From positions 28,744 to 92,743 of the forward strand of contig VAZV01000152.1 in the NCBI GenBank assembly GCA_005884765.1: DNA of 64,000 nt. The letters run 5' to 3'. The notes beneath the pieces were generated by a model. It was not told the DNA's origin. It worked only from the letters and a program-made list of their open reading frames with translations, and ran no database searches. A program made the translations under genes and the position numbers. The stretch is from Alphaproteobacteria bacterium (GTDB lineage: Bacteria; Pseudomonadota; Alphaproteobacteria; Rhizobiales; Xanthobacteraceae). This document shows positions 8,354-17,034 of the stretch, piece after piece (the first letter of the stretch is position 1; each line of letters opens with the position of its first letter).

Positions 8354-11330
8354 CCCGCTCAGCTTCAGCGTGTTGCTGGCATCGACATCGACGGTGCCGT
8401 TGTCGGTGATCGAGCCGCCGGTGATCGTGGTGCCGTCCAGCGTCAGGATCTGCTGCCGGTGACATGCACCGTCCCGGCGTCGGTGATCGTGCCGCCGGTC
8501 ACGCTGGCGCTGTCAAGGGTCAGCGTCGCAGTGCCGTCGACCGCGACCGTGCCACCGCTGTTGGCGACCGACGTGCCTGCGTCCAGCGTAAGGACGCTCG
8601 CGGCGATCACCTCGATCAAATGATTGTTGGTGACGCCAACATTATTCAGCGTCGCCCCTTTGGCGCTCTTGACCGCAAGCGTGCCGGCGGACCCTACCGT
8701 CAACGTGCCTCCGGTGATGACCGTGCCGTCGTCCAGCACCAGCGTACTTGCTAAAACGGGGACGTCGATCTGAATGGCGCCCGACCCGGTGACGCTAACG
8801 CCATCCAGCGTCGCGCCCAAAGAGGATTCAATCTGCACCGTACCGGAATTGGCAAGCGTGCCGCCGGTGACCGTGGTGCCATCCTGCAGCGTCAGCGTCT
8901 TGCCGGCATCGACCGTCAGCTGGCCGTTGGCCAGCTGATCGTTGCTGATCGAGCTGTCACCCGTGATCTCGATCGTGCCGGCATCGCTGATGGCCCCGCC
9001 GGAAAGCGCCACTCCGCTCAGCTTCAAGGTGTTTCCGGCGTCGACATGGACCGTGCCGTTGTCGGTGATCGAGCCGCCGGTGATGCTAGTGCCGTCCAGC
9101 GTCAGGATCTGGCCGCTATCCACTGTCAGCTGGGCGTTGGCGAAGCTATCGTTGTTGATGCTGCCGGTGCCGGTGATCTCGATCGTGCCAAGATTGCTGA
9201 TGGCGCCGCCGGAGAGCGCCACTCCGCTCAGCTTCAGGGTCTTGCCGCTACTGACCGCAACGGTGCCGGTGTCGGTGACCGTGCCGCCGGTGATGGTAGT
9301 GCCGTCCAGCGTCAGGACCTGGCCGCTATCCACCGTCAGCTGGGTGTTGGTGAAGATATCGCTGTTGATGCTGCCGGAGCCGGTGATCTCGATCGTGCCG
9401 GCATTGGTGATCGCCCCGCCGGAAAGCGCCACCCCGCTCAGCTTCAAGGTCTTGCCACTACTGACCGCAACGGTGCCGGTGTCGGTGACCGTGCCGCCGG
9501 TGATGGTAGTGCCGTCCAGCGTCAGGATCTGGTTGGCATCGATCGTCAGCTGGTGGTTGCTGAAGATATCGTCGTTGATGCTGCCGGTGCCGGTGATCTC
9601 GATCGTGCCGGCATTGGTGATGGCCCCGCCAGAGAGCGCCACACCGCTCAGCTTCAACGTCTTGGTGGCGTCGACATTGACCGTACCGCTGTCGGTGACG
9701 GTGGTACCCGTCACCGTGGTGCCGTCCAGCGTCAGGGTCTTGAGGGCATCCACCGTGAGCTGGCCGCTGTTGAAGGCCGCGCCGTCGATCGCGCTGTTGC
9801 CGGTGACATGCACTGTCCCGTTGTCGATGACCGTGCCGCCGGTGATGGTGGCCTGGTCCAGCGTCAGCGTGCCAGTGCTATCGACCTTGATGCTGCCGCC
9901 GGTGTTGTCGATCGCGGTGGGGTCAATGAGCAGTGCGCCGCCAGCCAGAACCTCGATAGTGCCGCCGGTATTGGTGACGGTCTCGCCATCCAGCGCATTG
10001 CCGTGTCTGTCACCGTGCCGCCGGTCACCGTGGTGCCGTTCAGCGTCAGTGTCGTGCTGGCATCGATCGTCAGCTGATTGTTGCTCAGCGCGTCGCTCGA
10101 AATCGAGCTATCGCCGGTGATCTCGATCGTGCCGGCATTGCTGATCGCCCCGCCGGAGAGCGCCACCCCGCTCAGGTTCAAGGTGTTTCCGGCGTCGACA
10201 TGGACCGTGCCGGTGTCGGTAACCGTGCCGCCGGTAATCGTAGTGCCGTCCAGCATCAGGATCTGGTTGCCATCGATCGTGAGCTGGGTGTTGGCGAAGC
10301 TATCGTTGTTGATGCTGCCCGAGCCCGTGATCTCGATCGTGCCGAGATTGCTGATCGCCCCGCCGGAGAGCGCAACTCCGCTCAGCTTCAAGGTCTTGCC
10401 GCTACTGACCGCAACGGTGCCGGTGTCGGTGACGGAGCCGCCGGTGATGGTGGTGCCGTCCAGCGTCAGGATCTGGCCGCTATCCACCGTGAGCTGGGTG
10501 TTGGCGAAGATATCGTCGTTGATGCTGCCCGAGCCGGTGATCTCGATCGTGCCGGCATTGGTGATCGCACCGCCCGTGAGCGCCACACCGCTCAGCTTCA
10601 GCGTATTGCCGGCATCGACATGGACGGTGCCGGTATCGGTGATCGAGCCGCCGGTGATGGTGGTGCCGTCCAGCGTCAGGATCTGGCCGCTATCCACTGT
10701 CAGCTGGGCGTTGGCGAAGCTATCGTTGTTGATGCTGCCCGAGCCCGTGATCTCGATCGTGCCGAGATTGCTGATCGCCCCGCCGGAGAGCGCAACTCCG
10801 CTCAGCTTCAAGGTCTTGCCGCTACTGACCGCAACGGTGCCGGTGTCGGTGACGGAGCCGCCGGTGATGGTGGTGCCGTCCAGCGTCAGGATCTGGCCGC
10901 TATCCACCGTGATCTGGGCGTTGGCGAAGCTATCGTCGTTGATGCTGCCCGAGCCGGTGATCTCGATCGTGCCGAGATTGCTGATCGCCCCGCCGGAGAG
11001 CGCCACCCCGCTCAGCTTCAAGGTCTTGCCGCTACCGACCGCAACCGTGCCGTTGTCGGTGATCGAGCCGCCGGTGATGGTGGTGCCGTCCAGCGTCAGG
11101 ATTTGGTTGGCATCGACCGTGAGCTGGGCGTTGGCGAAGCTATCGTTGTTGATGCTGCCCGAGCCGGTGATCTCGATCGTGCCGAGATTGGTGATGGCCC
11201 CGCCCGTGAGCGCCACGCCACTCAGCTTCAAGGTCTTGCCGGCATCGACATGGACGGTGCCGTTGTCGGTGACCGTGCCGCCGGTGATGGTGGTGCCGTC
11301 CAGCGTCAGGGTCGCGTCGACCGTGACCTG
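7853..11330 (-). repeat. Array of 210-bp (70-codon) tandem repeats
   Basis: Marker GCCGTCCAGC recurs exactly every 210 bases (9091, 9301, 9511, 9721; again about 10244, 10454, 10664, 10874, 11084, 11294; and 8011, 8221, 8431 one base earlier in register). Roughly 13-14 units are present, some near-identical over more than 150 bp. Each encodes a beta-strand-rich unit built from shorter motifs (LTLDGTTITGG, GTVxV, LKLSGVALSGGAI, GTIEITG, SI-x-D). Such arrays are hot spots for recombination in the cell and for collapse in assembly. Confidence 0.93.
8443..9813 (-). CDS. Giant surface protein, middle repeat fragment (frame-shifted)
   Basis: The middle segment of the giant gene. The first usable start codon in this frame is a GTG at 9811-9813, but the homologous reading frame is open back to about 10004, where it would join the N-terminal fragment if one base were restored (the text there reads GACACGGCAATGCG where the repeat pattern expects GACACCGGCAATGCG). 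It contains about five 70-residue units and then a more divergent stretch with shorter beta-helix-like units (VTGSGAIQIDVPVLASTLVLDDGTVITGG in part). It ends at 8443 just past a junction where HVTG runs straight into a mid-repeat sequence. Not expected to be translated alone. Confidence 0.6.
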   Translation of the reverse strand: MHVTGNSAIDGAAFNSGQLTVDALKTLTLDGTTVTGTTVTDSGTVNVDATKTLKLSGVALSGGAITNAGTIEITGTGSINDDIFSNHQLTIDANQILTLDGTTITGGTVTDTGTVAVSSGKTLKLSGVALSGGAITNAGTIEITGSGSINSDIFTNTQLTVDSGQVLTLDGTTITGGTVTDTGTVAVSSGKTLKLSGVALSGGAISNLGTIEITGTGSINNDSFANAQLTVDSGQILTLDGTSITGGSITDNGTVHVDAGNTLKLSGVALSGGAISDAGTIEITGDSSISNDQLANGQLTVDAGKTLTLQDGTTVTGGTLANSGTVQIESSLGATLDGVSVTGSGAIQIDVPVLASTLVLDDGTVITGGTLTVGSAGTLAVKSAKGATLNNVGVTNNHLIEVIAASVLTLDAGTSVANSGGTVAVDGTATLTLDSASVTGGTITDAGTVHVTGSRS

Positions 11331-14243
11331 GCCCGCCGTCATCACTGCCCCGTCGATCGCGCTGTCGGCGGTGACATGGATCGTGCCGTTGTCGGTGATC
11401 GTGCCGCCGGTAATGGTGGTGCCGTCCAGGATCAGCGTCGCGGCGGCGTCGACCGTCATGGTGCCGCCGGCATTATCGACGTTGGTCGGATCGAGGGTCA
11501 GTGATCCGCCGGCAAAAATCTCGATGATATCGCTGTTGTGGACCGTCTCGTTGTCGAACGTAACGGCACCCCCGACATCGATCGTGCCGGTGTTGACCAG
11601 CGTCCCGTCCTTCAGGAAGCTCGTGCCCTCGAGGTCCAGCGTACCCTTGATCGTAACGGTGCCGCCGCTGATGCCGGCACCGTTGAGGATCAGCGCGGCG
11701 CCATCATCGACCTGAACGGTGCCGCCGGAATTATCGACATTGACCAGAACATTGAGCGTGCCGCCGGAGACTTCAATTTCCCCTCCGGCGGTATTCGAAA
11801 TCGCGCTCTGGTCTTTGAAGTCGCCACCCAGCGCAAGTGTCATGCTGCCGGAATTCTTAAGCACGCTTTGATCGACGAATTCCGCTTTGCCCGCAACGCT
11901 GATCGTTCCCGCATTGTTGAGGATCGAATCGGCGCTGAGCGAGAGGCCGCCGCTGCCAATGGTCAGCGTGCCCCCGCTCTGAACGTCCAGTTCCGGCGAC
12001 TGGTGCAGCGGATCTGGCGGATTGGGAACGTTGAAATCGTTCATCGTCACCGACTTGGCGACGGCCGCCGTCGACCCATCGATGGTGGCGGGATAGGACG
12101 GCGTCAGCCCATGCAACTGGTCGGTGATGATGATGACGTCGTCTTTGGAAGTCGGGACGAGCCGGGTTTCCCAGTTTTGCGCGGTGCTCCACAGCCCGTT
12201 CGGCGAATGGTCGCCCGTCGTGTGGATCCACACCTCGGCCGCGTGGTCGGTGCCGGTGATCGTTACCTGAACGGTTTTGGTGTCGGTCGCACCTTGCGAG
12301 TCGGTCAAGGTGACCGTGTAGGTGAGCGTGAGCTCCGCATCCAGCGGAATGAAGTCCGCCAGATAGGCCGGAAGGTCAGCAAGTTGCCAGTTAATGGTGC
12401 CGGTGCCGGTCCCCGTGCTGTCGTTCGTCGGCTCGACGATCCAGGCCGTAAGGGCGGCCTTGAACGCGTCGAGCGGCCCGGGCGGCACGGCCGATCCGTC
12501 GGACATCGTCCAACTGCTCAAGACCGCGGTGACCGTGTGCGTGTCAGTCAGATCGGGATCGGTGAAGGCAAACGTTCCCTTCGTCTCATCGCCCGAGATG
12601 AGCGGTCCGCCGGAAACGCTGGTGCCGCCCGAAAACGCAATGGACTGGGTCAGCTTGTCGGTGGTGATGACGGGAACGTCGTTGGTGCCGGTGACGGTGA
12701 TCGTGAAATTCACCGCCGTCTTCAAATCGAGCGGCGCGTAGTTGCTGTCGACTAGCGCGGTATAGGTCAGCGTCAGCGTCTCGCCGGCGGCAAGGAAGTC
12801 GAAAGCGTGATCGGGGACGAGGTAGGTCCAGCTCGCCGAACCGATGTTGGTATTGTTGGGGCCCTGGACCACGACCAGGTCGACTTCGGTCGCCTTGACG
12901 TCCGCCAGCTGCAGCGCATTCAGCGTCGCTTTGACGTCGTTCCCGTTCGGGTCCGTGTAGGTGAACGAAGCGAACGACGTGCTTACGGTCGGTCGGTCGC
13001 CAACATTGATATCGTTAAAGTTGATCTTGTTGAACGCCAAGTCGAGCGTACTGCTGCCGGTGATCTTGGTGATCTCGGTAACGAGATCGCCGAAGGCCGC
13101 GGCGATCGGCGCCTGATCGACGTGCTGCAGCCCGTTCGTACCCCCGGTCGAACCCGAAGACGAATTACCCTTTGAGTCGGTGACCTGAAATATCGGCGTC
13201 GCCGTAGTGCCGCTGGCCGTCTTGATAAGCTGGCCGGTGATCAGGTTCGGATTGATCGAATCGGTGAAGTGCGTCTGCGATTTGGTGTCTGAGTCGTTGC
13301 TCGCGAACTTCTGCTGGAAAACGTCGGTGATGAGCTTCTGCAGGTCCGGCGACAACTGGCTATTGCTGGTGCTGACGACGCCGTTGTTGATATTGATTTG
13401 CTGTCCGGCCTGGTTGACCACCGCGATCGGCTGCAGCGTGGTCTTGTCGAACAGGATGTAGGAGCCGGTGGTGCCGTCCGGTTCGACCAGGACCTGGAAT
13501 TTCGCGTCAGGCAGGTTGCTGCCTTGAGGCACGGTGAAGTCGATCTCGACCAGCACCGCAGTGCCGCGGATGCCCATGGTCGCGACCGGGGTGTCGATTT
13601 TCATGTCGCCGTGTTTTGCGGTCTCGCCGGCGACAAATGAAATGGTGCCCGCCACTAGGCTGATGAGCGAGGAGTTGCTCGACCCATTCGGGTCGTAGAC
13701 CATTTCGTTGAGCACCATTCTCGCATTCGACGACAGACCGAACACGGTGCCGTCGATGAAGGTGACGCCGAGCGTTGAATCGGAACCGGACTGGACCACA
13801 TCGCCTTTTTCGACGTTGTCGCCCTGGTGCAGAATGATCGAGACGCCGTTGCGGACCGCGGTCGCGGTTCCGGCGAGCTTGGTGACGTGGCCGATGACCT
13901 GGCCCGCGGCGGTCGCGCCCCCTGCCTGGCTGTATTGAACATGACCGGTGAGCGCGTTGACGAGATCGCCGGTCAGGTGAGCGCCATCGGGGGATGCCAA
14001 CGGCGCGCGCTTCTCGCCCTTGAAGTAATCGTGAAGGACCAGTTCGCTGTCGTCCTTGGACAGGATCAGGTCGACGCCAGACCGCTTGAAGTCCGCGTTG
14101 AAAAGCAGCTGCGCGTCGGGAACGACGATCGCGTCTGCGGGAATTTGCGCATGCGGTGAGTCGAGATGGATGTACGCTGGAGAATGGTGCGCACCGGAGC
14201 CGTCGGCGGAAATCGTGGCGTCAAATTTACCGGCGTAATTCAA
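9864..14243 (-). CDS. Giant FecR-domain, tandem-repeat surface protein, N-terminal fragment
   Basis: The first 1,459 codons of a very large secreted protein (about 2,765 residues if all frames to 5947 are joined). Order: short N-terminal region with no Sec signal; TAAG at residues 111-114; a FecR-like domain (about 118-250: VTKLAGTATAVRNG, GDNVEKGDVVQSG, FIDGTVFGLSSNARM, ATMGIRGTAV); a linker; two VCBS/cadherin-like domains (about 430-690); a beta-helix-like region with repeated GGTxTVDAxAxLxLDG; then 70-residue tandem repeats. Together with the RTX end this is the layout of LapA/BapA-type adhesins exported by a type I system. The only start available in frame is a TTG at 14241-14243 with GGTAG upstream, so the true start is uncertain. 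A LapG-like protease gene lies divergently. Confidence 0.85.
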   Translation of the reverse strand: MNYAGKFDATISADGSGAHHSPAYIHLDSPHAQIPADAIVVPDAQLLFNADFKRSGVDLILSKDDSELVLHDYFKGEKRAPLASPDGAHLTGDLVNALTGHVQYSQAGGATAAGQVIGHVTKLAGTATAVRNGVSIILHQGDNVEKGDVVQSGSDSTLGVTFIDGTVFGLSSNARMVLNEMVYDPNGSSNSSLISLVAGTISFVAGETAKHGDMKIDTPVATMGIRGTAVLVEIDFTVPQGSNLPDAKFQVLVEPDGTTGSYILFDKTTLQPIAVVNQAGQQININNGVVSTSNSQLSPDLQKLITDVFQQKFASNDSDTKSQTHFTDSINPNLITGQLIKTASGTTATPIFQVTDSKGNSSSGSTGGTNGLQHVDQAPIAAAFGDLVTEITKITGSSTLDLAFNKINFNDINVGDRPTVSTSFASFTYTDPNGNDVKATLNALQLADVKATEVDLVVVQGPNNTNIGSASWTYLVPDHAFDFLAAGETLTLTYTALVDSNYAPLDLKTAVNFTITVTGTNDVPVITTDKLTQSIAFSGGTSVSGGPLISGDETKGTFAFTDPDLTDTHTVTAVLSSWTMSDGSAVPPGPLDAFKAALTAWIVEPTNDSTGTGTGTINWQLADLPAYLADFIPLDAELTLTYTVTLTDSQGATDTKTVQVTITGTDHAAEVWIHTTGDHSPNGLWSTAQNWETRLVPTSKDDVIIITDQLHGLTPSYPATIDGSTAAVAKSVTMNDFNVPNPPDPLHQSPELDVQSGGTLTIGSGGLSLSADSILNNAGTISVAGKAEFVDQSVLKNSGSMTLALGGDFKDQSAISNTAGGEIEVSGGTLNVLVNVDNSGGTVQVDDGAALILNGAGISGGTVTIKGTLDLEGTSFLKDGTLVNTGTIDVGGAVTFDNETVHNSDIIEIFAGGSLTLDPTNVDNAGGTMTVDAAATLILDGTTITGGTITDNGTIHVTADSAIDGAVMTAGQVTVDATLTLDGTTITGGTVTDNGTVHVDAGKTLKLSGVALTGGAITNLGTIEITGSGSINNDSFANAQLTVDANQILTLDGTTITGGSITDNGTVAVGSGKTLKLSGVALSGGAISNLGTIEITGSGSINDDSFANAQITVDSGQILTLDGTTITGGSVTDTGTVAVSSGKTLKLSGVALSGGAISNLGTIEITGSGSINNDSFANAQLTVDSGQILTLDGTTITGGSITDTGTVHVDAGNTLKLSGVALTGGAITNAGTIEITGSGSINDDIFANTQLTVDSGQILTLDGTTITGGSVTDTGTVAVSSGKTLKLSGVALSGGAISNLGTIEITGSGSINNDSFANTQLTIDGNQILMLDGTTITGGTVTDTGTVHVDAGNTLNLSGVALSGGAISNAGTIEITGDSSISSDALSNNQLTIDASTTLTLNGTTVTGGTVTDTAMRWMARPSPIPAALSRFWLAAHCSLTPPRSTTPAAASRSIALAR
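13902..13913 (-). other. Putative LapG-type cleavage motif TAAG in the giant protein
   Basis: Codons ACC GCC GCG GGC give T-A-A-G at residues 111-114 counted from the TTG at 14243. In Pseudomonas fluorescens LapA the periplasmic protease LapG cuts inside TAAG at residues 107-110. The match in motif and in distance from the N terminus, with a LapG-like gene next door, is what supports the call. The four-residue motif alone is weak evidence. Confidence 0.6.
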
Positions 14244-14841
14244 TGGGCTACCGCAATTGGTTAATAGTTATACAATTTTAACTGTCTAAGCTTGCATATC
14301 ACCGGTCCGGCGATCGCGAAACCATCTGCTGCTTGTGTGACTTCGTCCCCACGGAGCGCACATCCGTGGCTTATTCTGTTCGATTTGCGCGATTGGAAGG
14401 TATTGTTGACCAAGCGTCCAAATATAGAACGGACCGCTACATGAATTACGACGCGCTTCGAAGTCATCGAATGTATATAAAGCGCACGCAATACTTTCAA
14501 CATCTTCCCCCTGCCTTCCCAAGCGGGACAATGCCCCAAAAATCCCGCTAAAACTGTGATCCAGATAACAAAATCGACGGCTTCGGACGAATTAGCCATA
14601 CCGGGCGGAAATCGGCGGCGATACAACCCAGAGACGCATTTGCTCACGCTTCGCGGTGGTTTCGGTTGAAAGAGACCGGCGATCGATAAAATTAGTCGTA
14701 AAACCACGACGCGCGGTTCAGCCTGTTTCGCGCTTTTGGCACCCAAAATCCCCGCCTTAAGGCGATTAAAAGTCCCCCCGCCCATCATCGAGGCCGAAAC
14801 GATCCGGTCACGAACGGGCCCCAGCCCATCGATGCCCGGAC
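14244..14841. promoter_or_regulatory. Divergent intergenic region between giant surface protein and LapG-like gene
   Basis: A 598-bp gap with no convincing gene, noticeably AT-richer near 14255-14290 (TTAATAGTTATACAATTTTA), which is where a promoter for the surface-protein gene would sit. It must hold the promoters of both genes and is long enough for regulator binding. I could not identify a sigma-factor or operator consensus with confidence. A minus-strand open frame across it (14261-14875) has no recognisable protein features. Confidence 0.5.
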
Positions 14842-15651
14842 ATGGGGCGTCAGATGGGAACCTTCGATTACGCACACGCGTTGCGTGTCATTGTGCTCGC
14901 GTGTGGCATCGCCTTGCTTTTGCCGGCAATAAATTCACGCGCGGCCACATTGGATTCGCCTGGATCGCTGGAAATGACCAGCCGATCGACGGAGCCGTTT
15001 GGGCTTGTCGCCCACCCGCTGGCTTTCGGTGGCTTGCACGAAAAGTGGCTTGGCGTGGAGCGCAAGCTCGACGACGAAAGGGTGCAGCTTGCGCTGTGCG
15101 ACGGCGACCGCGATCGTTGCGCATCTCCCGCCGCGCTGCAATTCCTCGCCATCGTGGACGTTGCCAGAGAGCACGATGGCCGCGCCCAGCTCGGCCAAAT
15201 CAACCGCGCCATCAATCTCGCGATCCGGCCGATGAGCGATCTTGCCCAGTATGGCGAAATCGACGTCTGGAGTTCTCCGCTCGTCACGTTCTATCGCGGC
15301 GCCGGCGATTGCGAAGATTACGCGATCGCCAAATTCGTTGCTCTGAGCCAGGCCGGGATCGCGCCGGACGATCTGCGCATCGTCGTGATGCGCAACACCA
15401 GTTTGGGCGAGGATCATGCCGTCGCCGCAGTGCGGCTGGACGGCCATTGGCTGATGCTCGACAACCAGCGCATGGCCATGATCGAGGATTCCTATGTCAG
15501 GAATTACCGGCCGCTGTTCGTCATCGGCCCATCCGGCGTCATGAAGTATGACGATGCGCCGCTGATTGCCGCCACCGCGGAACGGGACATCGCGCCCGCC
15601 ATTGCGCTTGAGCTGGCAGTCCAGCCCGGTTTGATCTCATCCTCCAACTAG
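14842..15651 (+). CDS. LapG-like transglutaminase-fold cysteine protease (BTLCP family)
   Basis: A 269-residue secreted bacterial transglutaminase-like cysteine proteinase. A signal peptide covers about residues 10-35 (hydrophobic run, ending NSRA-AT). The predicted catalytic triad is C157 (AGDCEDYA), H192 (GEDHAV) and D207 (MLDNQ). The D-C-E-D cluster around the cysteine matches the calcium-binding acidic residues described for LapG. Such proteases act in the periplasm and release outer-membrane-tethered adhesins by cutting their N-terminal retention region, normally under control of the c-di-GMP receptor LapD. The divergent giant surface protein, with its TAAG motif, is the obvious substrate. 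No LapD-like gene is in the window. A second ATG five codons in (14854) is an equally good start. Confidence 0.88.
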   Translation: MGRQMGTFDYAHALRVIVLACGIALLLPAINSRAATLDSPGSLEMTSRSTEPFGLVAHPLAFGGLHEKWLGVERKLDDERVQLALCDGDRDRCASPAALQFLAIVDVAREHDGRAQLGQINRAINLAIRPMSDLAQYGEIDVWSSPLVTFYRGAGDCEDYAIAKFVALSQAGIAPDDLRIVVMRNTSLGEDHAVAAVRLDGHWLMLDNQRMAMIEDSYVRNYRPLFVIGPSGVMKYDDAPLIAATAERDIAPAIALELAVQPGLISSSN

Positions 15652-15758
15652 CTCCGCGTCATCTCGAAAGAGCCGAACGAAAATTCCATTTCACCGCGAC
15701 GTCCGAGAGGCTAGCATGGCGGCTGCCGTCGCTTTGCTTCCCGGGGGGAGATTTCAGG

Positions 15759-16892
15759 ATGCGGGTCCATATGCTGGCGATCGTCGTGCCGGCGATCGTT
15801 GCAATCCAGCTCGGCGTGGCGCTTCCGGCCTGTGCGGAAACCCAGGCTGATGCGGATCGATCGATCAGCGAAGTGCTTCCGCTCTTCAACAAGAACCACT
15901 GCGAAACGATCAGGGACCCCGCGGAGCAATTGTTTTGCGGAGACCCCGAACTTGCTGCCGCCGCGGTCAAACTGAGCAGCGCGACCCAGGACAGGCAGGA
16001 TCGGATTCCGGATCGCCGCCATGCGATCGAGGAAAACGTGCAGTGGATTGCGGATCGCAATTTGAGCTGCGGCATCTTCGAACAGGAAGCGGTTCGCTTC
16101 GAAGACGTCGAGCCCGTGGCCGCCTGTCTTTTGAAGGAAACCGAGGAACGGATCGCGATCCTGCGCGACTCGAACTTCGACTGCCTGGCTACCAACACAG
16201 CCGCCGGCGCGCTGATATGCAGCGATCCGTCGCTTGCCATCGCGGAGATGGAGCTCAACGAGCACGTCCTCGCCTTGATCGCCAAACTGCAGGAAAATGA
16301 AGCCAGGGACGCCTTCGCCGAATATGCAAGGTGGACCAGAGAACGCGACCGCAAATGCAACCTGGTAGGCAAGGAGAACGTACCGCTGCATGAGCTATCA
16401 TCGTCGGAGCGTTGTCTTTCGGACTATCTCGGTGAGAAGACGGCGGAAGTCGTAGCAGTCAAGGGCGATCCAAAGCGCCTGTTCGGACAGCACCTGCCCT
16501 CGCCGATCCCCAACGCCGATGCCGTCGATTTATGCGTCAGCCAAATCCACGCCGCCAACACCTGCGAGAATTTTCTACGGATCAGCCGCGTATTTGAGAT
16601 CGACAGCGAGGTGGCCGAGCAAAGCGCGCTGGTAACGGCCGAGGTCGAGATGGTCGTGCTTTCGCCGTTTGCGGTCTGCAGCGCGGTCGCATCGAGCTGC
16701 ACCGGCACTTGCTGGGATTTGAAGTCCGGCAAGGCGAACCCATCGCCGGCAAGCCGGGACAGTTTCGGCGTCGCGCATCGGCTCAGGATCGAAAAAGCCT
16801 TCGCGTTTCAAAAGACCGACGGCGGAAACTGGCGCTGCAACGCGACCGCGCTGCAGCCGGTCGATTTCGGCGTCGCGCTTGGACGGCGATAA
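15759..16892 (+). CDS. Secreted cysteine-rich protein with LprI/DUF1311-like repeats
   Basis: A 377-residue exported protein with a signal peptide (about 1-26, ending PACA-ET). The mature part repeats a pattern of the LprI/DUF1311 family, a Cys followed by xDPxLAxAExxL (FCGDPELAAAAVKL near 60, ICSDPSLAIAEMEL near 158), with many cysteines that would form disulfides in the periplasm. The C-terminal third (after about 255) is a separate region. LprI-type proteins bind and inhibit lysozyme in mycobacteria; in proteobacteria the function is mostly unknown. It follows the LapG-like gene by 107 bp in the same direction, so a shared transcript is possible. Confidence 0.75.
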   Translation: MRVHMLAIVVPAIVAIQLGVALPACAETQADADRSISEVLPLFNKNHCETIRDPAEQLFCGDPELAAAAVKLSSATQDRQDRIPDRRHAIEENVQWIADRNLSCGIFEQEAVRFEDVEPVAACLLKETEERIAILRDSNFDCLATNTAAGALICSDPSLAIAEMELNEHVLALIAKLQENEARDAFAEYARWTRERDRKCNLVGKENVPLHELSSSERCLSDYLGEKTAEVVAVKGDPKRLFGQHLPSPIPNADAVDLCVSQIHAANTCENFLRISRVFEIDSEVAEQSALVTAEVEMVVLSPFAVCSAVASSCTGTCWDLKSGKANPSPASRDSFGVAHRLRIEKAFAFQKTDGGNWRCNATALQPVDFGVALGRR

Positions 16893-16896
16893 CTTC

Positions 16897-17031
16897 GCCC
16901 GGCGATCCGCGCGGTTGGACCGCGCGGTCATTCCGGACTGGTGCGCTCGCACCAGTCCGGAATCCCGCGATTCTCAGATGTGCAACTGCACATCATAGTT
17001 CGATGCTTCACATCGCCCCGGAATGACGGTC
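16897..17031. repeat. Palindromic intergenic repeat, likely bidirectional terminator
   Basis: Between two convergent genes lies a perfect 16-bp stem, ATTCCGGACTGGTGCG / CGCACCAGTCCGGAAT with a CT loop (16930-16963), then a second ATTCCGGGGCGATG-type arm on the minus strand ending near 17030 (CATCGCCCCGGAATGA on +). The ATTCCGG ends at both sides suggest a larger nested palindrome of a dispersed family. Its place between convergent stops fits transcription ending from both sides. Confidence 0.7.
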
Positions 17032-17034
17032 GCC

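Noticed and set aside
7853..11330. CRISPR-like regular repetition
   Set aside because: Period is 210 bp with coding constraint and no unique spacers; it is a protein repeat array.
9046..11715. Long + strand frames (up to 545 codons) across the tandem repeats
   Set aside because: They repeat because the opposite gene repeats; the encoded pattern (VISIVPALVIAPPESATPLSF) is only the complement of the 70-codon unit.
14261..14875. 204-codon minus-strand frame in the divergent gap
   Set aside because: No family resemblance, irregular composition, and it overlaps the start of the LapG-like gene.
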